NCBI GenBank assembly: GCA_029260015.1
Contig: JAJDEB010000002.1
Span: 1 to 64,000 of the forward strand
Source: Phycisphaerae bacterium
Lineage (GTDB): Bacteria > Planctomycetota > Phycisphaerae > UBA1845
Direction of reading: 5' to 3'
DNA: 64,000 bases
A program made the position numbers and the translations under genes. This document shows, piece by piece, positions 24,865 through 33,793 of the stretch (within the stretch, counting starts at the first letter, position 1; every line of letters begins with the position of its first letter). The notes below the pieces were generated by a model. The model worked only from the letters and a program-made list of their open reading frames with translations, was not told where the DNA came from and did not search any database.

Positions 24865-27589
24865 GCTGAAGCTCCTCCAACAAACGGTCCAGGTCTACCT
24901 TTTCGAAGTACCCGGCGTCCCGAAGCGCGCTGAAAAATAACTCGGTCGTCACGGTGCCCTCCCAGATCCGCACAATGGCTTCACAAAACGTCACATGCGT
25001 AATCAAGGTAAGTCGCTGGCCTGCTGCGCGCTCAATTGGAATCTGATCGAACTTGGGCTTTCCAAGAGTCGCTTGGGCAACAGGCTTCAAATGGGCTGCC
25101 TTCGCGATGACCTCAAATGCGTCATGCAAGCCAACTGTCCCTTCCTCACTCTGCTTGGCTTTGCACTCGATCACCAAGAGGCCGTCGCTGAGAGGAACGG
25201 CCAAATCGGGCTCCGCTGATCCGCCAACGTCCTGTTCGCGAGCGTTGGGTGCGACCGTCTGGAGCAGATGGAGCGCAGCGCGATTGAATGCCAAGCCTTG
25301 GGCTTCGTAGAAATCATTCACTAAAGCCGGATCTCGACCGCACACAGAGGCTCGATTGGCGTGACTGACTTGATTATGCCGCGAGATGTCATCCAGATAC
25401 CGCACAACAGCCTCGCGAAATAGCTCGGCTCGGCGAGTGGAGCTGAGGATGCGTGCCAGTTCCTTGATGTCCTCACCAAGTAGCTTGGCAAGATCGTTGT
25501 AACCACCGGCTGCCATCCGCTCAGCGCGGTTACGCCCTACGCCGCGTACATCACCGAGCCGTGCGACGACGCATAGCTCAACTGCATTGTCTGTGACGCC
25601 AAACTCAAGTCGCCTTGCGAGGTGCTTCAGCCATCGACGGAATTCAGGATTCGCGGCTTCGTTACGGGCGTCCTCGATGGACGCGGCTGCCTGAAGCATC
25701 CATGAAGCGTATCCGGCGACCCGACGTACATTGCCCGCGGTCGCATAGCGACCGATCTTCGCAAGGTCGGCGAAATTTGTTGTATTGATGTATTTGGAGA
25801 GAACGAACGCTGTGAACAAGGCGCGTTGGAAATCCTCGATCTCGCTTGAATTGGCGAATCTCGTGAAATCACCAGCAACAGAGAGAATGGTCCCGATGGG
25901 GTCATTTCGATGAACGAACAGCAGTGCGTCGTCCTGCGTTGAAGGAGCAATGTCCGGGCTTCCCGCCGCTACCAAGAGCACGGTACTTTCAAATGTATCT
26001 CGATGACTCCATGAGAACTCCTTGCTCGCATCGTCTAGGGCAGTGAAGAGAAATTGGCCAGTCTGAGGCAGAACGCCTGACGCTGCGACCCGAAGTCCCA
26101 AGCGAGAGGCAATGAGGCTGCCTCTGCCTTGCCTCACGATCATTTCACTTCCCGTAAGTGCCGTAAGGCATTGGTCGATATCATCGGCGTTGATTCGTTC
26201 ATCATCACCCAATGTGGCAGCGTGGTATGACCTATCGAAGAATTGCTGGATTTCTGTCTCGGACCGTGCGATTCGTCCTGCGATAGCCTGCAAAACAATC
26301 CGCTCAAGATTGCTTCCGACGAGTTGGCTCTTCACGGGATCAGAGTCAGCCGCCAGATACTTGGTATAGCGGTGGACCTCAGCAGCGTTACGCGCAATCA
26401 GAATGCTCTTCCCCTGCTCCTGCATGCCGCGCCGTCCTGCCCGACCTGCCATATTCAGGTATTCGGTGGCACTTATGTATTCGCTGACCCATTTTCGTTC
26501 GCACTTATCGAATACGACCGTCTTGATGGGTAAGTTGACGCCCGCACTCAGGGTGGGAGTGGCAAACAAGAGATCAATTCTTTGTTCGCGGTATGCCGAC
26601 TCGATCAGTCTTCGCTCAGACAAGTCAAGATCAGCCGTGTGGAACGCAATTCCCTTGGGAAGAAGATCGCGGAGCGAACGAGTAACCGGATTGCTTTCGA
26701 TGGCCTCGTCAAGTTCATTGACAAGCTCTTCGCATTCTGGCCGACGCTCGCGTGACTGTGCGGCTGCGATTGCAAGATCTTGTGCATCTCGCTTTGTTAC
26801 GCAAAATACAACGGTGGGAAGTCCGTCATCCTGCCCTAGCCGTTGGATAACCGGCAGCGTCTCGGTTGGAGCAGGGTTGGCATCTACGCACAGCGGATTC
26901 GCATCCTGGTCTCTGTCTCGACGGACGATCCCGGTGCGGCTCCATACCTCCTCAATGAGCGGTACACTGCGATCAGGGATGGTGACGACGGTCGCGCCTA
27001 GCCAATCGGAGAGTTGCTCGATGTTGGGTACAGTGGCCGACAAACCGAGGATTTGGGCGTCAGGCAACTTCGCGCGAGTCCAAGTGAGAAGCGCTTCGAT
27101 GAGTGCGCCACGATATTCATCGCCAAGCGTCTGCAATTCATCGACGATGACGAGAGATTTCGCCTGCAACCGCGTTGGATTGTCCAGAAGCATGTAGTAC
27201 CACTTCTCGTAGGTCGCAACCGTAATCGACACGCCTTCGGCTGCGGATTCGTCCGTAACCTCATCGCCCGTCGCAACCGTGACGCGAACAAGCTGCTCAC
27301 CGGACTCGTAGCTTTCCCGGAGCATTGCATACTTTTCATAGGCAAGTGCTTTGTGCGACGTGAGGAAGACAGCACCCTTTCGAGATACGGCGTGCTGCAA
27401 AGCAGCCAGCTCAGCAATCAAGGTCTTCCCGGATGATGTTGGAGCCATCACGAGGAGATTTGAGCCGGAGAGTAACCCCGCATCGACCGCCGCTTCTTGA
27501 ATGGTGAGTAGTTCGGTGATTCCGCGCAGTTCAAGCGCAGTGACGCCGAACTCAGGCAGCCCGTGCGCAGTAAGCTCTGCGATCCTCAC
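24857..27589 (-). CDS. Hel308/Ski2-like helicase fused to a PD-(D/E)XK nuclease
   Basis: 910 aa. The SF2 motor has motif I APTSSGKT at 49-56, motif II DELQ at 150-153, motif III LSATVPN, motif IV-type VVFCVTKR, and motif VI AGRAGRRG at about 382-389. The Q-like motif and the HhH segment LGDVRGVGRNRAERMAAGG (around 678-696) match Hel308, an unwinder of forked DNA. A C-terminal domain with PD near residue 795 and ECK at 808-810 matches the PD-(D/E)XK nuclease fold. The GTG start follows a perfect AGGAGG. The first large gene of the operon, it overlaps the double-HEPN gene. Helicase-nuclease fusions are common in defence (for example Hachiman uses separate helicase and nuclease proteins), but this order was not recognised as a named system. 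Confidence 0.8.
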   Translation of the reverse strand: MRIAELTAHGLPEFGVTALELRGITELLTIQEAAVDAGLLSGSNLLVMAPTSSGKTLIAELAALQHAVSRKGAVFLTSHKALAYEKYAMLRESYESGEQLVRVTVATGDEVTDESAAEGVSITVATYEKWYYMLLDNPTRLQAKSLVIVDELQTLGDEYRGALIEALLTWTRAKLPDAQILGLSATVPNIEQLSDWLGATVVTIPDRSVPLIEEVWSRTGIVRRDRDQDANPLCVDANPAPTETLPVIQRLGQDDGLPTVVFCVTKRDAQDLAIAAAQSRERRPECEELVNELDEAIESNPVTRSLRDLLPKGIAFHTADLDLSERRLIESAYREQRIDLLFATPTLSAGVNLPIKTVVFDKCERKWVSEYISATEYLNMAGRAGRRGMQEQGKSILIARNAAEVHRYTKYLAADSDPVKSQLVGSNLERIVLQAIAGRIARSETEIQQFFDRSYHAATLGDDERINADDIDQCLTALTGSEMIVRQGRGSLIASRLGLRVAASGVLPQTGQFLFTALDDASKEFSWSHRDTFESTVLLVAAGSPDIAPSTQDDALLFVHRNDPIGTILSVAGDFTRFANSSEIEDFQRALFTAFVLSKYINTTNFADLAKIGRYATAGNVRRVAGYASWMLQAAASIEDARNEAANPEFRRWLKHLARRLEFGVTDNAVELCVVARLGDVRGVGRNRAERMAAGGYNDLAKLLGEDIKELARILSSTRRAELFREAVVRYLDDISRHNQVSHANRASVCGRDPALVNDFYEAQGLAFNRAALHLLQTVAPNAREQDVGGSAEPDLAVPLSDGLLVIECKAKQSEEGTVGLHDAFEVIAKAAHLKPVAQATLGKPKFDQIPIERAAGQRLTLITHVTFCEAIVRIWEGTVTTELFFSALRDAGYFEKVDLDRLLEELQRV

Positions 27590-27620
27590 TCGAACCTCCT
27601 AACGAATGTCGTTCTGAGTA

Positions 27621-27866
27621 CTACCCTTCACTCGCTCCGCCTGCGGGATTTCGGCGGTTCCGGCTATCGCCATGCGGCGGCGGGTTCGGTCGAGCGTTCT
27701 GCTTAATGTACGCATCCAGATCCGCTTGCCGAAATCGCCGGTCGCCGCGCTTGCCAATCCGCACGCAGGGCAACTCGCCTTTCCGGGTCCACCGGCGCAG
27801 CGTGATCTTGGCTACCCCCAGATAGGCCGCGGCCTCGTCGAGTGTCATAAGCCCCTGGTCAGCCAT
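27621..27866 (-). CDS. MerR/excisionase-type HTH protein
   Basis: 81 aa from the ATG at 27866 (an upstream TTG at 27875 is weaker). The core is a textbook HTH_17 DNA-binding domain: MTLDEAAAYLGVAKITLRRWTRKGELPCVRIGKRGDRRFRQADLDAYI (in fragments), with the typical wing KRGDRRF. A Pro/Asn-rich basic tail follows. It lies 31 nt upstream of the helicase gene and is probably the operon's regulator, though excisionase-like function is possible because this fold is also used by excisionases. Confidence 0.75.
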   Translation of the reverse strand: MADQGLMTLDEAAAYLGVAKITLRRWTRKGELPCVRIGKRGDRRFRQADLDAYIKQNARPNPPPHGDSRNRRNPAGGASEG

Positions 27867-27968
27867 GGCTTCCAAGTGTATCTTACTTGGTCAGGAGCAC
27901 AAGCCGCCGACGCGGGCGCAAAGGCGGGCTCAAGCCGCGCCAAACGGCCCCGATGGAAGTTCCATGCG

Positions 27969-28919
27969 ATGAAGGAACGATCAGTTAGACGAAAACTAAG
28001 CAGCGTTGAAACCGGCCTCAAGGAAGATGGACCTGAGCCGGATAGAGAATCACTGAAGCAGCCCATCGTGTTCGACTCACATGCCCTCCTGGACTACGCG
28101 CGGATGCTTGCGGAGATCTCCGCCTTCATCTGCAAGGAGCGGAGCGATAATCAAAGTTGGCTAATCGGATTCAGAACAGGGAGCACCGCGCTTGCTTTCG
28201 ATGCTCTTCTATCGCTCGGCGAAGACGCTGCGACGTTCATGCGGGATCCCAAGCACGGTGAGCCGGGAGAAGCTAAGAATCCTAATGAGCTTCACTCTGA
28301 ATTAGATGAGCTCTACGCGCAGGGGGTGAGGTCGGTCATAGTGCTTGACGAGATCGTCGGTGGTGGGAGCGTCCGCTCGGCTGCCAAGGAAGTGGCACAG
28401 TGGTGTGGGATTCGCGAATGCGGAGATGCACGATTTGTGCTGGCAGGTGCCTCGCAACTATCCCCGGACGACTGCGCGCGAGAACTCAACGCGGCTTGCA
28501 GAAAGGCGAGGAACGTCGATAGCAACATCAGCATCTCCTACGAGAGTTTCTGTTGCAGAACGTTGCTATCGATTGACAAGCGATACATGGCGATCAAGAT
28601 GGATCGTCGTCAGAAAGAACAGGGAAGTTACGTACCAAACCCAGTAAGCGGAACGGTGGAGAATCCCATACACGCGGCTGGGTCTCATTTTGATACGCCA
28701 GCGATCCAGATTCGCTGCCATGGCGGCGGGCCCAGCGGCGATTGGCCCTCCGCTTCTGATGTATCTGGCTCGTTCGCCTCCATCGTGAAACACATTCTGG
28801 ATGGCGGTGGAGACGAGTTCGACAGCGTTTGGCCGGAGACAATCCTGCGCCAAAAGTTATGCCAGGAATGCCTGCGACTCCTCAATGCCGCCCGAAAAGC
28901 ACGCCGAAACCACGAGTAA
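27969..28919 (+). CDS. PRTase-fold-like protein, unknown
   Basis: 316 aa, transcribed divergently from the HTH/helicase operon. Residues 118-135 (RSVIVLDEIVGGGSVRSA) resemble the PRPP-binding loop of the type I phosphoribosyltransferase fold (two acids, then a Gly-rich loop), and residues 64-76 (WLIGFRTGSTALA) resemble the upstream loop. The acids D-E fit the loop pattern but the Gly-rich end is unusual, so catalysis is uncertain. The C-terminal 130 residues contain RxHGGGPSGDW and an HIL helix without a known family. PRTase-fold domains occur in several predicted phage-defence proteins. The convergent HEPN gene ends 81 nt away, which suggests a pair. A start at 27969 is chosen over in-frame codons upstream with no RBS. 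Confidence 0.5.
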   Translation: MKERSVRRKLSSVETGLKEDGPEPDRESLKQPIVFDSHALLDYARMLAEISAFICKERSDNQSWLIGFRTGSTALAFDALLSLGEDAATFMRDPKHGEPGEAKNPNELHSELDELYAQGVRSVIVLDEIVGGGSVRSAAKEVAQWCGIRECGDARFVLAGASQLSPDDCARELNAACRKARNVDSNISISYESFCCRTLLSIDKRYMAIKMDRRQKEQGSYVPNPVSGTVENPIHAAGSHFDTPAIQIRCHGGGPSGDWPSASDVSGSFASIVKHILDGGGDEFDSVWPETILRQKLCQECLRLLNAARKARRNHE

Positions 28920-29000
28920 GCTTCGACACCTCGTCACAGATCCTTCTGGAGCATGCTGATTTCAAAGCAGGCAAAGGGATCATCACAATGGCGGATGTGC

Positions 29001-30377
29001 CTAACTATAGTGGGAAAAGAAACGAGCCACCTCGACTGCGAGTAACAAGAGCAGCTCCTCCAGGCTCGTTCCTCCAGCGCACTCAGTCTTCACTGGGTGT
29101 TTTCGAACGAGCCATTCCTTAATCTCATCAACTCTCTGGCCGCTTGCGAACCCAACCAACTCTCGTGCTTCGGCTCGCACATCGGCGTTGCTGCTAGACA
29201 CCTTCGTTGCTGCATGGCTGAAGACGCCAATCGCCTCCCAAACGTCGCTCGAATCAGGGAGGGCTACAGTGAACTGCCAGTCGAAACTGGTTGCAAGCTC
29301 CTGCAACATTTGATCAAGCTGCTCCAATGCACTCCCGGTTGCCTTCGCGGCGCGTTCGACAGAGCCCTTGGCATGGGTGAGCTTCTTCACAGACTGCCAG
29401 CAGTTATCTGAATGCAAACAAGCCCGGAGAACGTCGTCGGCGCGGTCTAGTGACCAAGCACTCGATTCGCCTCCGCCGTACGCCGCTAGGGCTCTGCGCA
29501 GGATGTCCCTGCACACGGAGCGGGAAACCGTCGCATTCCCTTTGCGAGCAAGAAACGCATCTTGGGCATCTCCAAGGTGCGCCATAGCCCCAGATGCCAC
29601 TTTCCCATCACTGCCATGATTGTAGACAGAGCGCACTGAGTATAGCCCAACTGCCCACTCGCGAAGCTTGGGATCTGTACCGTAAACCGTTTCCAATTCG
29701 TTTGCGAGGCTGTTGTGCAGCTTCCCGCTGAAGGGATCGATGTCAAATGCCGCCTCCAGACACGAACAGTAATGCGAATAGTCCTGCGGCCAAGGGGAAT
29801 GGAACACGTCTCCGAATTGTGCCATGAAGTAGTGGTAGCAGGCTGTCACAAGTCGATGCGAAGGCGATTTCGTGAGGAGGCTGATTAGCGTGTCATGCGC
29901 CGCCGTGCTGTTGTCAAGGCAATACTGATCTGATCGACCACGCAGCTCGATGGGCGGAGAGACAGCCAAGCTATCCGCATCTTCGGTCAACGGTCCTTTC
30001 TTAGTCCACATCTGGACGAGATCATGGCCGGTACCTGATATTCGAATCTCGATGTACTTGAAGCGTTCCGCAGGTGCGCCGTGTGGGCCGTGATCGCCGA
30101 GCAGGTAGAGCACTCCAATCAGCCGGAACGCGTGCTCTCGCAACCAATTCTCATCTGCGGAGACGATCAAGGTACCCCGACATGGCTCGCCAAGCGCCGT
30201 TTCCCCACGCCGTGGAAAGGACCGAAAGCCGGACAGCCAGGTCGGGCGATCTTGATCAAGGGCGTTCCTCCAGCTCTCGTCTATATCTGGCCACAACTCA
30301 GCGTGTGCGATTTTCATGCGACCATTACGAGCGCCGTTGGCCACGAAGCTCACATATGGCATCCACAAGGCGCGCAT
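29001..30377 (-). CDS. Apea-like HEPN protein
   Basis: 458 aa. The centre matches the Apea-type HEPN pattern: CLEAAFDIDPFSGKLHNSLANELETVYG, then the helix KLREWAVGLYSVRSVYNHG, where R249-x4-H254 is the HEPN R(x4)H signature followed by Gly. Apea HEPN domains are predicted RNases or structural HEPN modules in anti-phage systems. The N-terminal 150 residues are beta-rich and unassigned; the C-terminal part is helical. The ATG at 30377 has AGGAGG four bases upstream. It is the last gene before attR. It converges on the PRTase-like gene. Confidence 0.68.
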   Translation of the reverse strand: MRALWMPYVSFVANGARNGRMKIAHAELWPDIDESWRNALDQDRPTWLSGFRSFPRRGETALGEPCRGTLIVSADENWLREHAFRLIGVLYLLGDHGPHGAPAERFKYIEIRISGTGHDLVQMWTKKGPLTEDADSLAVSPPIELRGRSDQYCLDNSTAAHDTLISLLTKSPSHRLVTACYHYFMAQFGDVFHSPWPQDYSHYCSCLEAAFDIDPFSGKLHNSLANELETVYGTDPKLREWAVGLYSVRSVYNHGSDGKVASGAMAHLGDAQDAFLARKGNATVSRSVCRDILRRALAAYGGGESSAWSLDRADDVLRACLHSDNCWQSVKKLTHAKGSVERAAKATGSALEQLDQMLQELATSFDWQFTVALPDSSDVWEAIGVFSHAATKVSSSNADVRAEARELVGFASGQRVDEIKEWLVRKHPVKTECAGGTSLEELLLLLAVEVARFFSHYS

Positions 30378-30497
30378 AGACCCTCCTAAAACGCGAGCAA
30401 GGATGGAAAGGTAGGGGGCATCCGACGCATAGCCCTTGCAAAAGCATTAGCCTTCGATGGAGTTGCCAAAGGTCACAGGTTATGCGATTGGAGGCGG

Positions 30498-30517
30498 AAC
30501 CGCCAGTAAACCGCCAG
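30498..30517 (+). repeat. Right arm-type repeats AACCGCCAG
   Basis: AACCGCCAG (30498-30506) and AAACCGCCAG (30508-30517), matching 194-214 in the same orientation, 55 bp from the attR core. Confidence 0.5.
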
Positions 30518-30571
30518 CAGCGGTTCCGCAAGTCTTGGATTTGCAAGTAGTTATGCGACAAGGGTGTGCTT

Positions 30572-30623
30572 TGCCAGCTTCCCAAGCTGGACGTCGTCGG
30601 TTCGAATCCGATCGCCCGCTTTA
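30572..30623 (+). repeat. attR: displaced 3' part of tRNA-Gly
   Basis: A 52-nt copy of the 3' two thirds of the tRNA at 1-72. Two bases differ (the G-C pair of T-stem positions 50/64 becomes T-A), and the pairing is retained. No acceptor 5' half or D arm is present, so it is not a functional tRNA gene. Confidence 0.88.
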
Positions 30624-30644
30624 AAAGCCCTGCATGGTTGATGG

Positions 30645-31826
30645 CTAGTTCGCTTGCCCTTCGGGGATCACTTCTACCGTTCCGCTTAGCACCCCGATGC
30701 CTTGGAAACCGATGGGCTCCACATCGTCGTCTAACGTGACCAGAATCGTGTCGCCGCAGTTGACGTGGGTGCCTACTACTAGAATGCGCTCGCCCTCTCG
30801 CGAAACGCTGACCTCGTCGAAGCCGGGTGAACCCGTGCCGTCGCCTGATAGGATCACGAGCGCTTTGGTTTCGGTGTCTTCCGGTGTTTCGGGGTTGGGG
30901 TAGGTGGCTGATATTGTGAACTGCGTGCCGCAATCGAACACACCTTCGGATTGCGCGCCTGGCGGCACCGTGACTGTAAACTCTTGTTCTTCGACACCGG
31001 TATTGAGCTTGACGACCGACGTTGAAATCACACCGCCTTCGTTGGCGACTTGAATGGTGATGTCGGTGGATACCGGCGGGGTGTCATCGTCGCCGTCATC
31101 GCCGCTTCCAGGATCGACGATCGGATCAAACGGCGACGCCAACCCGGGCGCAACGATCGCCAATTCGCCCCTTGCCAATTGGCTGGAATCGCCGCCTACA
31201 CCTTCGCCATCGGAATCAACGCGAATCACCACACTGTCGCCGCAACCAAAATGAATCGTGCGCACCAGGAAGCGCTCGCCCGAATCGCCAACGCTGCCTT
31301 CGTCGAACCCAAACGTTCCGGTTCCGTCACCCGAAAAACTCACTTGCGCCTCGCTCGATTCAATTTGACCCGTGATCCGAATCGCCTCACCACACGCCAA
31401 AAATCCTTCGCTGATCGAAAAACCGGGCACCCGCACATTTGCCTGCGCCCCGATCGCCAGTGGCGACCCGACGGCGTCTTCACCATCAACGCCGGTGCCG
31501 TCCGAACCACCCAGTGCAGCCGCCGCGGCTCCGACGGGTTGCAAGGTTGAAAATGAAACGCTTCCCGGCGTCACGGTCACGACCGGAATCTCAACCGGTC
31601 CGAACACACCACCGACGTCGAGAATGTTGCCGTCCGCATCGAGCACCTCGACCATGACCTGAACGGGGCTGGCTGTCGCGTTCTCAATGCGAAATGCCGA
31701 CACCGCGCGACTTGAGGCGCTGGGCTGATAATTAAGGCACGCGCTCGACAACGTGAGCAACCCAATGCAAGCGGTGGCCAACAAACTTCGACCGACAAAA
31801 TTGCGACGACAGATTCGTTTGAACAT
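30645..31826 (-). CDS. Lipoprotein with duplicated beta domain
   Basis: 393 aa, first chromosomal gene after the island. The N-terminus has a signal peptide and the lipobox LSSAC, so it should be a lipid-anchored envelope protein. Two homologous units are visible: GDGTGTFGFDEGSVGDSGER with FGCGDSVVIRVD, and GDGTGSPGFDEVSVSREGER with VNCGDTILVTLD. Each has paired Cys (LACG..., FGCG; FDCG..., VNCG) that may form a disulfide. A Gly/Asp-rich linker (GSGDDGDDDTPP) joins them. No function assigned; probably a surface or periplasmic structural protein. Confidence 0.7.
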   Translation of the reverse strand: MFKRICRRNFVGRSLLATACIGLLTLSSACLNYQPSASSRAVSAFRIENATASPVQVMVEVLDADGNILDVGGVFGPVEIPVVTVTPGSVSFSTLQPVGAAAAALGGSDGTGVDGEDAVGSPLAIGAQANVRVPGFSISEGFLACGEAIRITGQIESSEAQVSFSGDGTGTFGFDEGSVGDSGERFLVRTIHFGCGDSVVIRVDSDGEGVGGDSSQLARGELAIVAPGLASPFDPIVDPGSGDDGDDDTPPVSTDITIQVANEGGVISTSVVKLNTGVEEQEFTVTVPPGAQSEGVFDCGTQFTISATYPNPETPEDTETKALVILSGDGTGSPGFDEVSVSREGERILVVGTHVNCGDTILVTLDDDVEPIGFQGIGVLSGTVEVIPEGQAN

Positions 31827-32275
31827 CGTGACACCTGTTAGATGCGTTGATTTTGTTCTGATTTCGGGCGACCCTTTTAACAGCAGACCGCCTCCGCAAG
31901 TCTACGATGGGCGCAGCAATACAGAGCCATGCCCACCGCAGTGGAATCGGCAACGAATCGACGCCAATGAATATCCAATAGGAAGGATCGCACAGGGATC
32001 GGGCCAACGGCTGAGCTTGTGAAAACATTCGACAATGGCAAAGCCCGATAATAGGCTTGCAAACGCCGTTTTGAAGCTTAAAGTGTAGTCTGCCAACACT
32101 GGGAACCGATAATATCCCTGTGGGCAGATCTTGCGGTTTCAGTACAGAAACCAACACAAATCGTATTGCTCAGACTTAGGCGAAGATGCATCGGCAAGCA
32201 GCAGGAGGCGAGCTTTCCGGCATCTTAGAATTCGACACTCGCCTCGCTACGGATGGCCAAAAGCCTCAGCATCCT
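31827..32275. other. Divergent intergenic region, no gene seen
   Basis: About 450 nt between the lipoprotein gene and the ParA-CBM48 gene. It should hold promoters in both directions. I found no -35/-10 pair close enough to consensus to mark and no structured RNA. Confidence 0.4.
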
Positions 32276-33793
32276 ATGAGAACCATTGCCGTTGCGAACC
32301 AGAAGGGCGGATGTGGCAAGACCACTATCGCCATTAACCTGTCGGCTATGCTTGCCCGCGAAGGGCGGCGTGTTTTGCTCGTCGATATGGATCCACAAGG
32401 TCACTGCGCGCTCGGCCTTGCAGTCCCCGAAGATCAAATCGACCTGAGCGTGCTCGATTGTCTGCTCGGTCAGCACAAAGGCGAGTCGATCGACATCGAG
32501 CGCATCCGTTGGCAGATCACGCCCAACTTTGACCTTGCGCCGTCGCGATTGGATCTGTCGCGGATCGAGCTTTCTTTCACGAGCAAGAACATCCCTGACA
32601 CGCTGCTGAGCGACATGCTCAAGAGCGTCGACAACAAGTACGACTACATCATCATCGACTGTCCGCCGCACGTCGGTCTGCTGACGCGCAACGCGATCCA
32701 ATCGGCTGACGATATCATCATACCGGTCGATACGGGTTACTTCGCGCTGCATGGTTTGACGCAGCAACTTCAAACCATTCACGATATCGAACGGCAACAG
32801 AATACATCGCGCAACGTGCGGGTGCTGGCCAACCAATACGACATTCGCACGAAACTCGCCCGCGAAATTCTCGCCGAGCTTCGCAAGCGCTTTGGCGATG
32901 TCATGTTCGACACGATCATCAACTTCAATACCAAGTTGAAAGAGGGCGCCAGTTACGGCCAACCCATTACCGAATTCGCTCCGAACAGCATGGGTGCCCG
33001 CGATTTCCTCAAGCTCGCCCGCGAAATGATGGCCGCCGAATCTACAAATACGCCTGCGGAATCCATCCTTGCCCAAGCCGAAAGAATGGCCAAGGAAGCC
33101 GACCAACTGCTCGCGACGACCGCAAGCCTGATCAAGGAAGGCGAAAAGAAAAACCAAAATCAGCCGCAACCGGCGACGGAATCGTCAGCCGTGCAAAAGC
33201 AAACTGCCCCGCAGAAACAAACGACCGACGCTGGCACCACCCCGTCCGCACCGGTATCGGCAGCACCCTTGACGCCGGCAACGAACAATGGTCCATCAGC
33301 CGCACGTACTTCGTCTGTGGCCCCATCAATAGCCACGCCAAGTGCTAAACCGATGGCCAATCCAATGACCAAACAAGCAACTGGTGCGACACCAGCCATG
33401 CCGGTCATACAGTCGAACAAACCATCTACGCCAAGACCATCCACACCCGAGGAAATCGATCGGAAAATCGAAAGCATCTATGGCATCATCCAGACGCCGG
33501 AGGGAATGTTGTTTCGACTTCACGGTGACGACGCCCACGAAGTGCAGCTTGCGGGTGACTTCAACGACTGGATGCCGCACACCACGCCGATGAAAAAGGT
33601 TGGCAAGGACTTTGAAGTGGTTCTCAAACTCGATCCGGGTCGTTATCGCTATCGCGTCGTCGTGGATGGCCGCTGGTCGCACGACAAATCCAACCCAGAA
33701 ATCGAAACGAATCAGTACGGCGAGTGGAACTCGATCGTCAGCGTCAACGAACGATCGCAAATGGAAACCAAGCGGAGCCCGAATCCTGCGTAG
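32276..33793 (+). CDS. ParA-type ATPase fused to a CBM48-like glycogen-binding domain
   Basis: About 505 aa. Residues 1-260 are a ParA/Soj ATPase: the deviant Walker A NQKGGCGKTT at residues 8-17, switch VDMDPQGH, Walker B YIIIDCPPHVGLLT, and the conserved late block. A Pro/Thr/Ala-rich linker of ~110 residues follows. The last 90 residues match the AMPK-beta/CBM48 glycogen-binding module: VQLAGDFNDWMPHTTPM, then VVLKLDPGRYRYRVVVDGRW and a final NSIVSV strand. ParA proteins move DNA or protein cargo on surfaces; CBM48 binds alpha-glucans. The ATG at 32276 gives the normal ParA start. A longer frame from 32186 is unlikely. Coupling cargo positioning to glycogen granules is a hypothesis. Confidence 0.8.
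   Translation: MRTIAVANQKGGCGKTTIAINLSAMLAREGRRVLLVDMDPQGHCALGLAVPEDQIDLSVLDCLLGQHKGESIDIERIRWQITPNFDLAPSRLDLSRIELSFTSKNIPDTLLSDMLKSVDNKYDYIIIDCPPHVGLLTRNAIQSADDIIIPVDTGYFALHGLTQQLQTIHDIERQQNTSRNVRVLANQYDIRTKLAREILAELRKRFGDVMFDTIINFNTKLKEGASYGQPITEFAPNSMGARDFLKLAREMMAAESTNTPAESILAQAERMAKEADQLLATTASLIKEGEKKNQNQPQPATESSAVQKQTAPQKQTTDAGTTPSAPVSAAPLTPATNNGPSAARTSSVAPSIATPSAKPMANPMTKQATGATPAMPVIQSNKPSTPRPSTPEEIDRKIESIYGIIQTPEGMLFRLHGDDAHEVQLAGDFNDWMPHTTPMKKVGKDFEVVLKLDPGRYRYRVVVDGRWSHDKSNPEIETNQYGEWNSIVSVNERSQMETKRSPNPA

Noticed and set aside
24857-27589. Assignment of the helicase to Hachiman or another named system
   Set aside because: Hachiman pairs a helicase with a separate DUF1837 nuclease protein; here the nuclease-like domain is fused and the neighbours differ, so a name would be over-reading.
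30572-30623. Second functional tRNA-Gly at the right end
   Set aside because: Only the anticodon arm, T arm and 3' acceptor strand are present; the 5' acceptor strand and D arm are missing.
32225-33169. Minus-strand frame of 314 codons
   Set aside because: Antisense shadow of the ParA gene without any motif.
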